Source of the DNA: Ophioceras dolichostomum
Taxonomy: Eukaryota > Ascomycota > Sordariomycetes > Magnaporthales > Ophioceraceae
Length of the DNA: 64,000 bases
Direction: 5' to 3'
Assembly: GCA_003049485.1 (NCBI GenBank)
Contig: PYST01000154.1
Span: 2,237 to 66,236, forward strand
Below are positions 22,091-34,600 of the stretch, piece after piece (position 1 is the stretch's first letter; each line of letters opens with the position of its first letter). The position numbers were made by a program, and so were the translations under genes. Under the pieces are notes generated by a model. It made no database searches and was not told the origin of the DNA. It saw only the letters and a list, made by a program, of their open reading frames with translations.

Positions 22091-22645
22091 ATGGACAACG
22101 CCGTACTCAGGACGTCGCTCCGCATCGTCGAGCTAGTCTGCACCCTCCTCGCCACCGCCCTAATCGGCAACGCCATCGCCTCCAACATCAACGCCGCCTC
22201 CTCCGCGAGCGCGGCCGTCAACTTCGCCATGTTCACACTGGTCGTCAGCTGGCTGGCGGGGCTCTACGGCCTGGTCACCCACTACGTCCCGGGTGCGCTC
22301 TTCGAGCTCGCCCTGCTGGTTCTCGATTTCGTCGCCGTGCTCTTCGGTTTCATCGCGGTCATCGTCCTCGCCGCGAAGCTCAAGATCACGAACTGCGGGA
22401 ACATCGCCGGATCAGACCTCCCGGGGGATTGGATCGGCTTCGGGTCCGCGGACGACACGAAGCGATGCCGAGAGATCCAGGGCGCGGACGTGTTCATGTT
22501 CTTCTCGCTGTTCTGCTTCATGGCGTCGCTGTTCTTCTCGTTCCAGAACTGGCGCCGCAGCGGCATGGGCGGCGGGAGGGGGGCGGGCTCCTCGATTGGT
22601 GGGGGCTCGAGCTTCCCGGGCATGTCGCAGGTCGGCAGGGTGTAG
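22091..22645 (+). CDS. MARVEL-domain membrane protein, Nce102 family
   Basis: A single uninterrupted frame of 184 aa. Four hydrophobic segments (about residues 9-30, 42-66, 70-100, 130-152) match the MARVEL fold. A cysteine in the external loop before the fourth segment (ITNCGN and KRCREIQGADVF) and a C-terminal tail ending SQVGRV also match yeast Nce102/Fhn1, which ends SQV. Nce102 organises eisosomes and the associated plasma-membrane compartment and senses sphingolipids. The tail here is Gly/Ser-rich (GMGGGRGAGSSIGGGSS). The A-rich context before the ATG (cctcaaaaATGG) supports the start. No introns are needed. Confidence 0.92.
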   Translation: MDNAVLRTSLRIVELVCTLLATALIGNAIASNINAASSASAAVNFAMFTLVVSWLAGLYGLVTHYVPGALFELALLVLDFVAVLFGFIAVIVLAAKLKITNCGNIAGSDLPGDWIGFGSADDTKRCREIQGADVFMFFSLFCFMASLFFSFQNWRRSGMGGGRGAGSSIGGGSSFPGMSQVGRV

Positions 22646-25600
22646 GATGCGCTGCTGCAGCAGCGGGGCGCCGCGGCCACCGCCACCGCGGCCACCACCG
22701 CCACAACCGTCGTCGCCACCACTGGCGGCGGCGGCGGGGAAGAGGGTCGTGGTGGTCGTGGTGGGGGCGGACAGAGAGGACACGACGACGACAGGGAGGT
22801 GAAGGTGGTGGTGACCAGGGAAGAGGCCCGAGACCGTGACCACGACCGTGACCACGACCGGGACCGGGCCCGCGACTGGGGCCGAGACCGGGACTGGGTC
22901 CCAGACCAGGCCAGGAGCCCGGCCAGGCACTGGAACAGAGGCTTCTGCTATTTCACGGGCGGGGGTGGTGGCCACCGCAATAACTATGGGGACGGTCGTG
23001 TGTGAATCTTTCATTCGCCTGGCATATAACCTATCATGGGGGTTTCTTTTTTGGCTTACACGTTTATATATACCATACTGGGAGAGCGGGTTTTTGGTCA
23101 TTCAAGCCGCCTGCCAAGATTTGCGAAGGGGAAGAAGCAGCGATGCTTTTTTCCCCTTCCCAGCCTGGGCCTTTCATCACGCGGGGGCGTGCCGTCTGGT
23201 TTGGCTTCATCCCCAGTTCTTCTTTTTTTTTCTTTTAATTCCTTGGCGGGCTTGGGACAAAAAGGCCATGTCTGTACAATGTGGTGGACATCCTGTTTTA
23301 ATGGAGGAAGTTCCTTGCAGAGCCTTCCGCCATTTCAGTTTCCTGTATCATTGTTTGCATGGGTTCACGGTTGTGCGCACTTGCGGCATACTCCGTAGTC
23401 TCCCTGCCTCCCTTGGGTTTCTTGTAAGGTTTTATTTCTTTTTCCGACTGGCACACTGGTATTTGGGCTATAGGGACCGTGCGGGCTTGGGTTTTACCTC
23501 TTTGCTTTACTTTCGAAACGATTGAATGTCAAAACATAATGTATTTAAACCTAGACGATCATTCCAGTCCAGGAATGGATGTATGGAGCAGGCAACAATG
23601 CAAAACAGCCAGGAAACTTCAATAGTGTCCGCGATAGCGTCGTCGTCGTCGTCGTCGCCGTGGCACGTGGCGAGCGACGAGTCAGGTTGGTGTCGTGACG
23701 GTGTTGTCCATGACTTTCCATCAGTGTTATAACTCTCCTTTTATTAAATCTTAACGACAGAATTAGAAGAAACGTTGTCCGTCCCGTGGAGACACTCACC
23801 TGAGACTTTTTGCTCGTCCGTTCCGCCCGTCCGGTCGGAAGAGGGAAGGTTAGCTGCGATGATAACCCTAAAGCCTTTTAGGGCAATAACACGCCCATTA
23901 AACCTCAAGGGCAAGTTTAAGCTTTTATTTTTTCTTGTTCAAAGTCTCTTGCACACGAGACCAAAAGATCAGTCCACGTCCCGGAAGGTGGGAAGGGGGA
24001 TGCACAGGAGGCTCCCGTCCATGGGCAGTCCCTGCCGACTCCCTCCCGGGTCTTCGGGTGTGTGTTTAGCGGAGAGGTGAGGGAGGGTGGAAGTGATGAG
24101 GGGAGAAGAGAGGGAGGGTGATGATGAAGGGCTTCTCTAGGGATGCCCCCTGGCACCCCCCGACCGAGCCGTCGTTATGCCCAAGGTACCTACTTCCCTA
24201 CCTACCTATACCTATGTACTGTTTACGAGACAGGGGAGCTCTAGGCGGTCGTATCAAGTATCACCAATTCTCAGCCTCGCGACTCCGAACACTGTACGTG
24301 GCCGCTCGCTCGCCCACGAGACGAGTATTCATGGAAAGGCAGAAATGGGGAGCTCTGTGCGTTTACACTTGCCAAAAAGAGGATTTGATTCAACAACGGA
24401 GATCGGCGACCTGCTAGTAGCTCCTCGCCGAGCGGGACAAAAAGGGTGTTTGCTGATTTCTCGTTGGGATGATTGGAGATTTAAGGAGGGATGTGAGGAG
24501 TAGAGCCACGCACTACGCGGACTACTAGTAACCTTTTGGAAAAGAGGAAAGTTTGATAAGATCATAAGGTCGCCCGCCCACCCGCCCTTTTTGGCGCGCT
24601 AACTGAGCACTGGCACACTGATACAAGAGGATTCACGCGCGTGTGCAGTTGCCTGCCTGAGGCGAATAGGTAAGTCGTCTTTCTTAGTAGGACGAGAAAA
24701 ATGTTTACCCCTGACAGGACTCGCCTCCTTACCCTTATGAGGATATCTTCGGCTCCGACACGGCCGACAATATGGCCTCAGCAGGGCCTTGTGAGAGTGA
24801 AAACCATGTTAATGAAGTTTAGGAGGAGGAGATTTGTGTTTCTCCAAACCCTAGCAAGTTCGATATCATGCCTCCCACTGGCAGGTCGAACAACTGAGTC
24901 GCCAAGCAGTCAGTGTCAGTCGGTCGGTCCGTCCCCAACGTCGTCATCTGGCAACCACAACACCTACCCACCTACCCCAGCGACGAAGTCGACGAGTTTG
25001 TTCGTTATATGGCAGATATCGGCCAGTGCATTGATTCGTTCGTAATCGTTAAACTTGGGGAGCAAGTGACCGCATCATGAATAATGAATGAGTGACGACT
25101 CTCCTCTCCTCCCTCCCAATACCTTACCCAGATTTCTGCTTGTTGATGAGGAAGAAGAAAAGCTTATTTTGAAAGGGAAGTGGGAAGTGGAGGTGGAGGT
25201 GGACCGGCAGAGGGAAGAGGAGGGAAGGGGAGAAAGGAAAGTAGCTTCTAGAAGCCCTCGTGTCATGTGCGCGAGTGAGACTTGAGTGTCCCTCCAGATC
25301 GCCGGCATCCCACCGCCTGCGCACAGCCCACCTGCCTCTTTCAGGCGGGATGCAGGAATATCAGTCACGCATCCGTCGCGGTGGACAGGGAGGAACGCTG
25401 TACGTTCATGTGTGATGTGATTATGCTCGGTAGGTCGATCTGTGATGGTGTTCGATCGACGAAGTGTGTCCCTGGAGCGGGGGTGGGTATCGGGGAGGGG
25501 AGGGAAAGGCGTTACCGAACGAAACGATGATGACAACGACGGCGATGATGACGACCGAGGGCGTGTTTGATGTTTATTATTGTTGTTTTGGGCTTGTGTG

Positions 25601-28114
25601 GGCTGGCTTCCTTGTATTATCGTCACCATCACCCCCTTTGACGGTTGATACCTACACATCTACATTAGGTCTCCAGACTACCTAGAAGTCAGTCTGGGTG
25701 CCGTGCACAATGTGGTAAGTTCCTATTATGCCTGCCTGCCTGCCTAGTCGGTAGGTATGATGACCCGATGACTATGGCCGGGCTCTTCATCACAAACACG
25801 AACCGCCGCTGCTCTTGACTAGTGCATCGCTAGCAGGGCGGCGATGGTCTCATCTGTCTATCTTGGTAGGTATCTTGTTTTGGAGAATGCCAAAAAAGGG
25901 GGGTAGTGACACTAAGGGGTGTGCATCGAGTCACCTCACCGCAAAAGTACAACACCGAACCCACCATCCCCCTATTTCGCGGAAAACCTTATTTCCACGA
26001 CTCGACTTGCCGTCCTTCTCAGGACAAGTACGAAAACTCTATTCGATGCCTCGTGACGGCGCCCTAACCGGCTCGGGCATGGTGTGTGTACATGCCTAGT
26101 CTCGAGCTAGCTGGGTGAGGGAGGAGTGAAGGAAGTGGGTGGGGGAGTGTTTAAGTCTGGTGCGTGCGGGTGTGTGACCGGTGACAGGCGGGCTGGGGCT
26201 TCTTTTCGTTTCGATTTATGGGGAAGGAGGATGAAGAAGGTGGAAGAGGGTGAGAGGAAAGGGATGAACCATTACGCCCTCCTTCTCTCCTGGGAGGCGG
26301 CCAGGCCAGAATGCGTGGTCTGCTGACTTGGGACTAGTAGCGCTCCCTTTTCCTTCCGTTCCTCTCTGTTCAGGGGCTCAACGCTGAGTGGTCAAGGTAC
26401 GTAGCTTCCAGGTTGGTACCTGAGGTGTGTGTCTGTGTGTAAGTGGTGATGACCTGGATGATTTCACCAGATTCACGACCTCCACAACCAGTCCTCAGTT
26501 CCCAAATCATTACTACGCTTTGATCAGTTTACTGTCACAATTTTGTCTTTTCTTCTCCTCTCTTGTTGCCTTTTTTTTCTCTCTACTCTCGCTTTCAAGA
26601 AGTTGCCCACACGACCACACTTACTTCGGCAGTTGTCTGCCAGGCCCATGCAGCTAGATGGGGGCAGAGGCGTGTAAGTGGGAAAAAGGGAGGGACAAAA
26701 AAGGGGGAAGGTCGACCACTTGCTACTACTTACTGCACCCGCGGAATCATCACCGCCTTTTCGTGCAACCGCCACAACGGCTGCGGGAAGTTACCGTTCG
26801 TTTCCAACGCAGGTATCCGCGGGCGCTACTGAAATTTCATCTCAGTGCCTTTCTTTGCGCTTTGTTTTCCGGCTGTCTGGTACAATGGCGTCGATGAGAT
26901 CGAGAGAGGAAGGGAGGGGGGCCGATGATTCTCGGAGTAGTGACAGGTCCCGACGTCCAAGATTGCTGCACTAGGTCAGGTCACTTGAGAGGCTGAGGGA
27001 CGGTAGGGCGGAATAGAGTTGAGGGCTAATTCGTTTAAACGCTCTGCGTGCCAATATGTGTAAGTGCCAGTGGTTCAAGCGCGTTCTTATTTCCCCTCTG
27101 GCTGCTTGGCTAGCAGTCATGACGCGCACGCGGTCAGCTCGCGGCCGGCAGTTGTATAAGTGGCTCGTTTCTCATGCGGTGTGATAGACTTCTGGACGAG
27201 CAAAAGCCTGGGACAGTTAGACTCCCAAGCTACGCGACGCAGCGCGAACCTAGAAAGCCGGAGTCCCGGATTGTTCGAATTCGGGGTTTGAGTTTTAATC
27301 TCCATCGCCAAGTCGCCGGTTTATTATGGGAAACCCAGTCAAGAAAAGACTGTCGGTAGGAAGTCTTTCGACTCGGTGCCCGGGGTTGTGTAGGTGCCTA
27401 GCATGGACCAACTTGAAGCTTGCTTGAGCGATTCGGAACAGTACAAGTTGTTCATAAAGTCTCAGTCTTATTATTTGGGTTCGCGACCCTGTGCCCCCGT
27501 GTATGTCGGGCCGAGGGGCGAAAAAGAAGAAGTTTGCAGCCAAAAGCAAAAATGAAAGAAGAAAGTGTCCGTTCCCAAAAAAAAAATGCCTTCACAGCTC
27601 CGGGGGCTCGCTCCGCCTGGGGCCCGGCCCGGCGCCGAAAATTCCACTGCAGCTCCAGAAAAATGCCGTTTGCTGTTGAATAAAACAAGATTTCGAACCG
27701 TCATCGAAAATGGCGTCCAATCGCATCCCTCACACAAAAGAGTTTCCCAGTTCCACGGGCAGTGGCGTCAACTTGGTTTTTGCTAGCGGCCACCACTATC
27801 CCGAAGAAGGAAACCTGTTCGGCATCTGCGAGCCTCTCCAGCTTCAGCGGCCTTGCCGGGGACCCGAGTATGTGGCGTCGCCCGGTGCGGACCCAACGCA
27901 GCGGTTGCAGGGGGAGTTGGTGCCTGACAGAGAAAAAAAAAGCCAAGAACGACAAAAGGTGGAAAAGCCATCAGTAGTAACTGAGATATCGCATACAGTC
28001 GTGGGTATCATCAAAGTAGCTAAGAGAAACAGGTATAACGAAGGATGAAGAGCTACGGAGTACAGACGCGTTGGACTCTTTTTCTAATACATGCGTAGTG
28101 TTCTTCGGTTTCAG
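22646..28114. other. Long gene-poor interval with low-complexity start
   Basis: No gene I can support in 5.5 kb. 22660-22960 is GC-rich and built from CCACCG, GTGGTGG and GACCACGACCGTGAC-like units; it is open in several frames on both strands, as low-complexity DNA often is. The rest has short frames only. Near 27.26-27.29 kb there is a short inverted repeat. A 112-codon ATG frame at 27710-28048 shows no recognisable motif and was not called. Confidence 0.5.
22836..22905 (+). repeat. GACCGTGACCAC-type imperfect tandem repeat
   Basis: Imperfect copies of GACC(G/A)TGACCAC and GACCGGGACC run for about 70 nt, roughly 190 nt after the NCE102 stop, probably in or near its 3' UTR. The forward frame reads as an Arg-Asp-His repeat and the reverse as a Val-Thr repeat. 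Confidence 0.7.
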
Positions 28115-28609
28115 TCATGCGGTGGTGTTGTCCCAGTATCGCTTCCTCGCGGCCGTGGCCATCTTATTGTCCCTGAAGCGATGTTGGAAGTAGTTGAAGA
28201 CGGCGAACTCGTCCCTCGTCAGGACGTAAGAGTCCGGTTGCGCCTGAACTTTGGACCACAGCTGGCTCAGGGCGTTCTCGAGGATGGCCGAGATGGTGGC
28301 GTCTCGGGCGCCGTCGGGGCTTTCTCTCGCGATCTCCAGCGCCTGCGCGACGCTCGTGTCTTGCTCCTGGGACTGGTGGGACTGGTGGGACTGGGGCGAG
28401 TGCGACGAGTGCGACGAGTGCTGATGGTAGCTCGGGCCACCGTTAGTGCTGTGCTCGCCGTCGTAGCCGTTCATACTGCTGAAGTTCGCGTAGAAGGGCG
28501 GCAAGTGGTGGTTGTGATGTGGCAGCACCGCTCCTGGGCCTGGGTAGGAGAGCGAGCGGTAGGAGAGGCTGTAGTGGTGCGGGACTTCTGGTGGCTGGAT
28601 GGAAAGCAT
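28115..28609 (-). CDS. Conserved small protein of unknown function
   Basis: A single-exon frame of 164 aa from the ATG at 28609 (MLSIQPPEVPHH). The open frame continues upstream but without an ATG. The first half is His/Tyr/Ser/Pro-rich with a SHSSHSPQSHQSHQSQEQ tract. The second half is compact and looks conserved: ALEIARESPDGARD, AILENALSQLWSKVQAQPDS, YVLTRDEFAVFNYFQHRF and a basic end ARKRYWDN. I recall similar C-terminal sequences in filamentous ascomycetes but know no function. The core predicts two or three amphipathic helices. There is no signal peptide or membrane segment, so it is likely cytosolic or nuclear. It is isolated in a gene-poor stretch. Confidence 0.7.
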   Translation of the reverse strand: MLSIQPPEVPHHYSLSYRSLSYPGPGAVLPHHNHHLPPFYANFSSMNGYDGEHSTNGGPSYHQHSSHSSHSPQSHQSHQSQEQDTSVAQALEIARESPDGARDATISAILENALSQLWSKVQAQPDSYVLTRDEFAVFNYFQHRFRDNKMATAARKRYWDNTTA

Positions 28610-31600
28610 GTCGGAGGAATGAGGGGTGACGGGCAACGTGGCAAGAGGGGTTATAAGGATGAAGCTGATTTGTGACGGGAACCACTCCAATGGCAGGCAG
28701 CCTGATGAGGGCTCGTTCAGCGGGAGCGGTGGCAGAGCGGGAAGGATTCTTGGGTGTGCAGCAGTGCAGCAATCCTACAAATCCGCGGGATGGGGTCGTG
28801 GGCTGTTGCCGTGTTGCTTTGCCGGGTTGCCGTCCACCCTTGTTGGGGAGATATGCAGGACGGCTCGCGGGAGTTGGACCAATGCGGAGGATCGCTTGTA
28901 ATATGGTACGATCAGAAACCAGGTCGCAAGAGGTAAGCTGGCTTCTTATACATATAGGTAAAGGTTGTTATACTATGTCTCTCGCAGCATTGGCAGGGAG
29001 GGCTGATACTATCGAGTGATACAAAGATCTGATGACCAGACGAGCGAGGCTTGATGGGATATGGGATACAGCATCGACATCTTCCTGGAGAGTTGCGAGG
29101 GCGACCCTCTTTATAGCCAAAGGTTTCGATCTACAGGCAGGGTGAGGAGAAAGACGGATCCTGCCCAGAGTTTATCGTTTGGGTCCGTTGAAAGAAGCTC
29201 CAATGCGAGGACACCGCTGACAACAGGGGGTCCCGGGTTGGAGAGTTCATGGGCAGGCGTGCGTTGCTAGCCGGAAAAACCGTCCTTTGTGCACCAAGTC
29301 GCCCGTTGCCCATCCCAGGTTGCACCCCGCCAACCCGAACCGTCAAGGGTGGTGAGTGAAGGGAGGGAGGGAATAACAAGAGGGAGGGGGGAGGGGGGTG
29401 TGAAGGGTGTGTGGGTTGACAAGAGGATGGATGGCAAGGTTGGCAAAGTCAAGTTGGAACATTCGAACAAACGCAAGTCAAGCTCCCAAAGTTCTGGGAC
29501 ACCCAGACGCGGGGCATTTTCCAAATCAGTTAGTGCCTCGCGGTGGAAAGGATTTTGGAAAGAGTTAACGCCAGCGCAATTGCAGCAAACATCGTGCCCT
29601 CTCAGGGACTCTCCCTGACTGCACGACTAATGGGCAGCCTCCGCCGCCTCTTCGACATCTCAAACGAGCGGAGGACAACGGGCGGCTGGTAGGTGTGCGA
29701 GTTTGTCGGGCTTGGGGCTTGACGGGTATGTTGGACACCGTAGCACGAAGTTAGAGCGCCAATTAGTGGGCACCAAAAACCACAGGTCTGGTCACGGTGC
29801 TTCGAGACGACGCCTCCGACGCCTCAACGACGACTCAAACCTTCTTGTTAGAATTTGATTTTTGGGTTAAATTGATGTTTTCAATCGTCGGCCATCCCGC
29901 TACCTGGCACATTTACCTGACTGCTCCTGCCAGCCAGCGAGCCAGCGGACGGCTGAGAAGGTGCCATGCAGCAGTTCCTTCCTTGCGGGTAAAGAGGCGC
30001 CAGAACTACATGTAATGTGCCTCGGCCTCGGCAAACCACCATGCATGTTCCAGCGTCTTTTGCAATGCTGTTGCCCCGCTAATTCGCCAGCTCTGGACGT
30101 CAACAACATACATGTCTGGACATCGAGTCGCAATGCAAACTTCATGAAAAAGCTTTGCAGTCCGATTTAAACGACGAGGGGGAACGTGGCATGCCATACG
30201 TTTGGACGAATAAACGCCGCCGATCTTGCTCTGCTGCTCTGCCCTCCTGATCTTTGACAGTACCTGAGGAGGCGCAGAGGACGTGAAGGTTAGGAGGATG
30301 AGAAAGGTTTGGAGGGGGACCTCACACGATGACATCTTCGATACTCTTCGAATCGCTTTGTCACGAACTCTCCTCTATCCCGAGTGCCCTTTCTCCTTCT
30401 CTCCGTCCTACCTTACTTTATTCTGCTCGGAGACCCCCGGACGAGACGATGAACGGCGCGAACAACGCCACCTCGTTTGTCACTAGGGCGAGCTTGCGAT
30501 AACGACGCAACCATCACGGCCAAGCGCAACAGGACCCAACATCCAGGACCCTGGGTTTACAAGTTGCGCGACGAGGCAGACGAAAACGAGAACAAGGTTC
30601 CAGCACCTTGGAACTGGCACTCGCCTCTGGCGGGCATCATTCCTTCAGTGGACTACGCGCCACATAGTTCTGAACTTTGTTCTTTTGGTTTGCTTGGCGG
30701 TCTTGTTTGTACGGGCTTGTGGGCAAGGGGCGTGGCCCGGCGAGGCCTAGCTGCAAAAAGGGGTGCCGGGGGTCCCAAAGGAATGGGAGGCTAACATGAA
30801 CGAAAATACCGCCGGCCAAAAGCATCGCATCACCCAACACCTTCCTTTTGTCCTTTTGTTCTTTTCCCCCTTTTCCCCCTTTGCCTTGGCACTATTACGA
30901 AGCAGACCAAGACAAAACAGGAGAAACGACCGACACTTGAGAAAGCATGAAGCCCTACGATCGCGTGACAAAATCGATGTCCTCCTGACGAGTCCTGCTA
31001 GGACAGCGGTCAGCCGCAGGGCATCAGGCACCTACCTAAGCGGTTGACCGGTGGTGGCCGGTTTATGGCCAGTCTCACCAACAAAGAACAAGACGACGCC
31101 CCGCCTCGAGGCGCTTGTTGAGTTTGACCATCGAAAGGTTAATCCGGCATCCTAATTTCCACCTTGTAAGGCCTCTCCCCCGGTGAGTCGGAGCCGAGTC
31201 AGCTATGGAACACTTCCATAATACCTCACAACGTCTGCTGGTTCCAGAGCCTTCTGATTTCAGGATCTTCTGGTTCCAGGGTCTCCGGGGTCTTCTAGTT
31301 CCAGGCGTGCGCACCGGTCAACTACAAAGGAGTAGTGTAGCTACGTTCTTGGGCTAGGGCGTCAGGGCATACAACACAGCCGCCGTATTGAACATCCAGT
31401 GCGTACATGTACTATACAACCACCTATGCCGCACTCTTGCCGCCTCCAGGGGCTCGAAAGCCCTTACGCTGTACATCTTGACTTCCTGAATAGTTTATGG
31501 TTTACAACCACCCGGACGATCATGCTATATTCCTATTCGTATGGACAGCAACGGCCCGATGATGATGGAGGTACGCAAGACAAGCCGGAGGAGAGAGGCA

Positions 31601-34600
31601 TACCCAACTTTGCATCAGTCGGAGCTCCTTACTACAGGAGTCCTTGCCCAGTCTCTGTTAATACTTGCCTTAGACGGGTGGAGGCCAGAGTCCTTCCGGC
31701 GCTTCCAAGCTCCCTCCCAGCTCCCTCCCAGCCGGCCAGCTTATTCAACTCAGCTCCATGGCTCGGTCCTGACCGCCCAGGACGCTATCAATGCCATGAC
31801 GAATCTCCCCAACGGCCCCAGGCTATAGAGCGGCTAGCCACCCTCGACTGGTGTGCAGGGTTGGCCAAACAGGCCAGGTCAGGCTGGTGATTGGCCGGCG
31901 CTTGCCAAGTTAGGTGCGCTATCCGTCGCCTTACCATCTGGCCTATATTGCCAGACGCTCGGAGCTGAGCTGCACCCTTGGAGCCAGCCCCGGCTAGACC
32001 CCCTTGTGCGATTCCAAGAAGGAATACAAGCAAGCAGCCTCACGCAGGCACACATCCCTTGCATCCCACTTGGCATCCTGGAGCCTGGCAGCTGGGCACC
32101 CATCAGACATCACGGAGCAAGCCCATAGCGGCAATGAGTGGGTCTCCAAAGCGGACACAACACGCAGTGGTTCAGTGGAGCGTTCCGAGAAATACACTTT
32201 CCGCTGCCCCGCCGATGTCGTAGAGACGTGGGCCTGATGATGATACCTGTTCTGTCATAATTATCACCATGATGAGAAGGAAGAGAAGTAGATCATGCTT
32301 CCGTGAGAGACCGGCCGTCTTTTAGCTACAACTGACTAGGCGCCATCTACATACAACGTAGGAGAGCTACTACTGCTGTACCTATGGGAGCGACTGACGC
32401 CCAAACCTCATTTCTCTCACCATCTTGTCCACTTTCACTACTGACAACAGCTTAACTAAGACCCAAAGTGACAGAAACACCCTTCCGTACACCGTAACAT
32501 TCAGGAACATACACGGCATCTGCGACCAGCGGTCCAGACCTCCCTCTCGTGACACCACCACAGAATTGTCCGTTCGACGAAAGAAAGGGAACCCCTCCCT
32601 CATAGTCCCACACCCCGGTTGACGGAAGGGTGAGGTCTTGGTTAACTGAGCGCCGGAAAGAGACTTTCAAGTCGGAAGGGCATCCCTACCCTTTACCGAG
32701 TTGTATATATATCCTCTAACAAGCGTTGCGCGGCCGCCCCGATATGTCAGAGACTCCAATGACTCTTTTCCTGGGAAGCCTTCGAAACACAGGCAGGTCC
32801 GATCCGGCGAGAGGGCGATGAGAGCGGACAGGGAGACTACAGCCTCTTGTGTGCGCCCAACGTCTACGAGGGCTTGTCTGGTTTGTCTGTCGTGTCACAT
32901 TACTTGCTACTACGTAGTACAACCACTGAGCCGCATGGCACTTTCTCGCTGTCTCCCTCCTATACACCGTTGAGGTGACTCTTCGCTATATGCTCTATAA
33001 CCACGTCCCGTGGAACATCTGAAAGAACATTCCGGTACAAAGGTTTCCCCTGTGACGGTCATGAGGCTCAATTCACGTTTTTCTGCCTCAGGCCGTAGCG
33101 CGACGGTTCTGCCTAGGCTCACCGCCTAGACCTCACCTTTTTCTCCCCACGAGCTGTACAGCTCTTTGGCACTTTGTTCCTTTTCCTTTCTCCATAGAAG
33201 AGTCTTCCGTCCATAGCATCAATTGAGCCTGGCTACCGTGCCTACTCTCCATGATCGTGACATCCCCCGTCTTGAGTTTTTCAGCAGAGGTGTGTATGAA
33301 GCCTACGGCGAGTCAAGGCCTGTCCGGTTACCACCACCACCATCATCATCCTCTCTCTCTACCGGACGAAAAAGAAAATCTTCTGGAAGGTTTCTCCGTC
33401 TTCCTAACATCACACGCCGAGAAAGGGCCAACCCTGCCAGTTGCCCATAACTACCAAGGCCTCATGCTCAACATTCTCCAGCAGTGACTGGCTGCCTCCT
33501 CACCGTAAACCCTATCCCGCCTATAATTCACTATGCACACACCTCAATAGTTAATAAAAAAAAAGTTGACACTAACACGTCTGGATTTCATATCAATCAC
33601 CAGGTGACGAAGCTTTTGCCACGACAAGGGAAGGGACGAAAAGGCCCCAGCCTCGTGTCGTGGCCGTCGGCTAAAACGCGGCGAAACGGGGGACAACCGA
33701 TGCTTTTGCCCCCTTTGCAACCACTCGCTCGAGGTAGTTTCCTTCTTCCTTTTTCGACTGTGCACAATAAACAAGGGAAAGAAAAACTTTGACGCCAATG
33801 TAGCTTTCGAACTATTTAATATCGGGCCATAGAGAACAATACGGGGGTAAAAAGGGAAAGCAGAGAGCAACTACCTCCCTACCTCGGTAGAAAAAAGCAA
33901 GGAGTAGCAAGTACGGAAGAGAGTCTGCTAATATTTCACCAATTCGGTAATTCACTCTGCTGGCTCACGATCGGGGTCAAGAAACCTGCTTCAAAATACG
34001 AATACAGAAGCCAAAATACAAAAGGCCCATGTTTTCCGGCCGGTGTTCTGTCGTCTTCATACGCATCGAAGCAAACTTCCGGACAGACCGGCACACGGAC
34101 CCTGGAACCTTTTGGGAGGACGTGACACACACACACACGGAAAGAAGATGAGGCTGCACTGATGATGATGATGATGTTGAGACGAATCTGGGAACTTGCC
34201 ATCTCTTCCTTCGAGTAATGGAAAACAAAATAAGCTCTTTTCAGCACAAAAGATAGAAAGACACGACAAGACGAGAAAAACGGCGCGCATCGGGGGCCAC
34301 GTCAAAAAAAAAAAAACTTCAGAGAAGGGCGTGCTACGAAAACCAAGGGTCGGACCACTTGCCCCCCTTCCCCGGGACCCCCTGACAGTAGCCGTTTTCC
34401 CCGTTAGACCCAAACCTTATTTCGATGGCCGACCTTACTACGTTGCACTACTGCTAGTCTACCTAGTTCATAAGTGGGTTGCTGCAAACCTGATGAGGGA
34501 GGAGGTAAGGGAGCGAGAACGTGTGGAAGGGAGGAGGGATCAGCTGGGATGGGGGAGAAGAGAAGGGAGGATAGAGATGGGGTGTGGGCGGCCGCGCCAG

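Noticed and set aside
22412..23101. Val/Thr- and Pro-rich frames over the 22.7-23.0 kb low-complexity DNA
   Set aside because: Several frames on both strands are open at once because the DNA is a simple repeat; none has an independent coding signal.
25075..25659. 194-codon minus-strand Ser/Arg-rich frame
   Set aside because: Low-complexity composition, no motif and no supporting splice or start context.
27255..27300. tRNA-like B-box (GTTCGAATTC) near 27.27 kb
   Set aside because: No matching T-arm stem, A-box or acceptor stem can be drawn; the segment is better described as a short inverted repeat.
27710..28048. 112-codon plus-strand ATG frame
   Set aside because: Has a fair start context but no motif, no hydrophobic or repeat structure and no splice partners.
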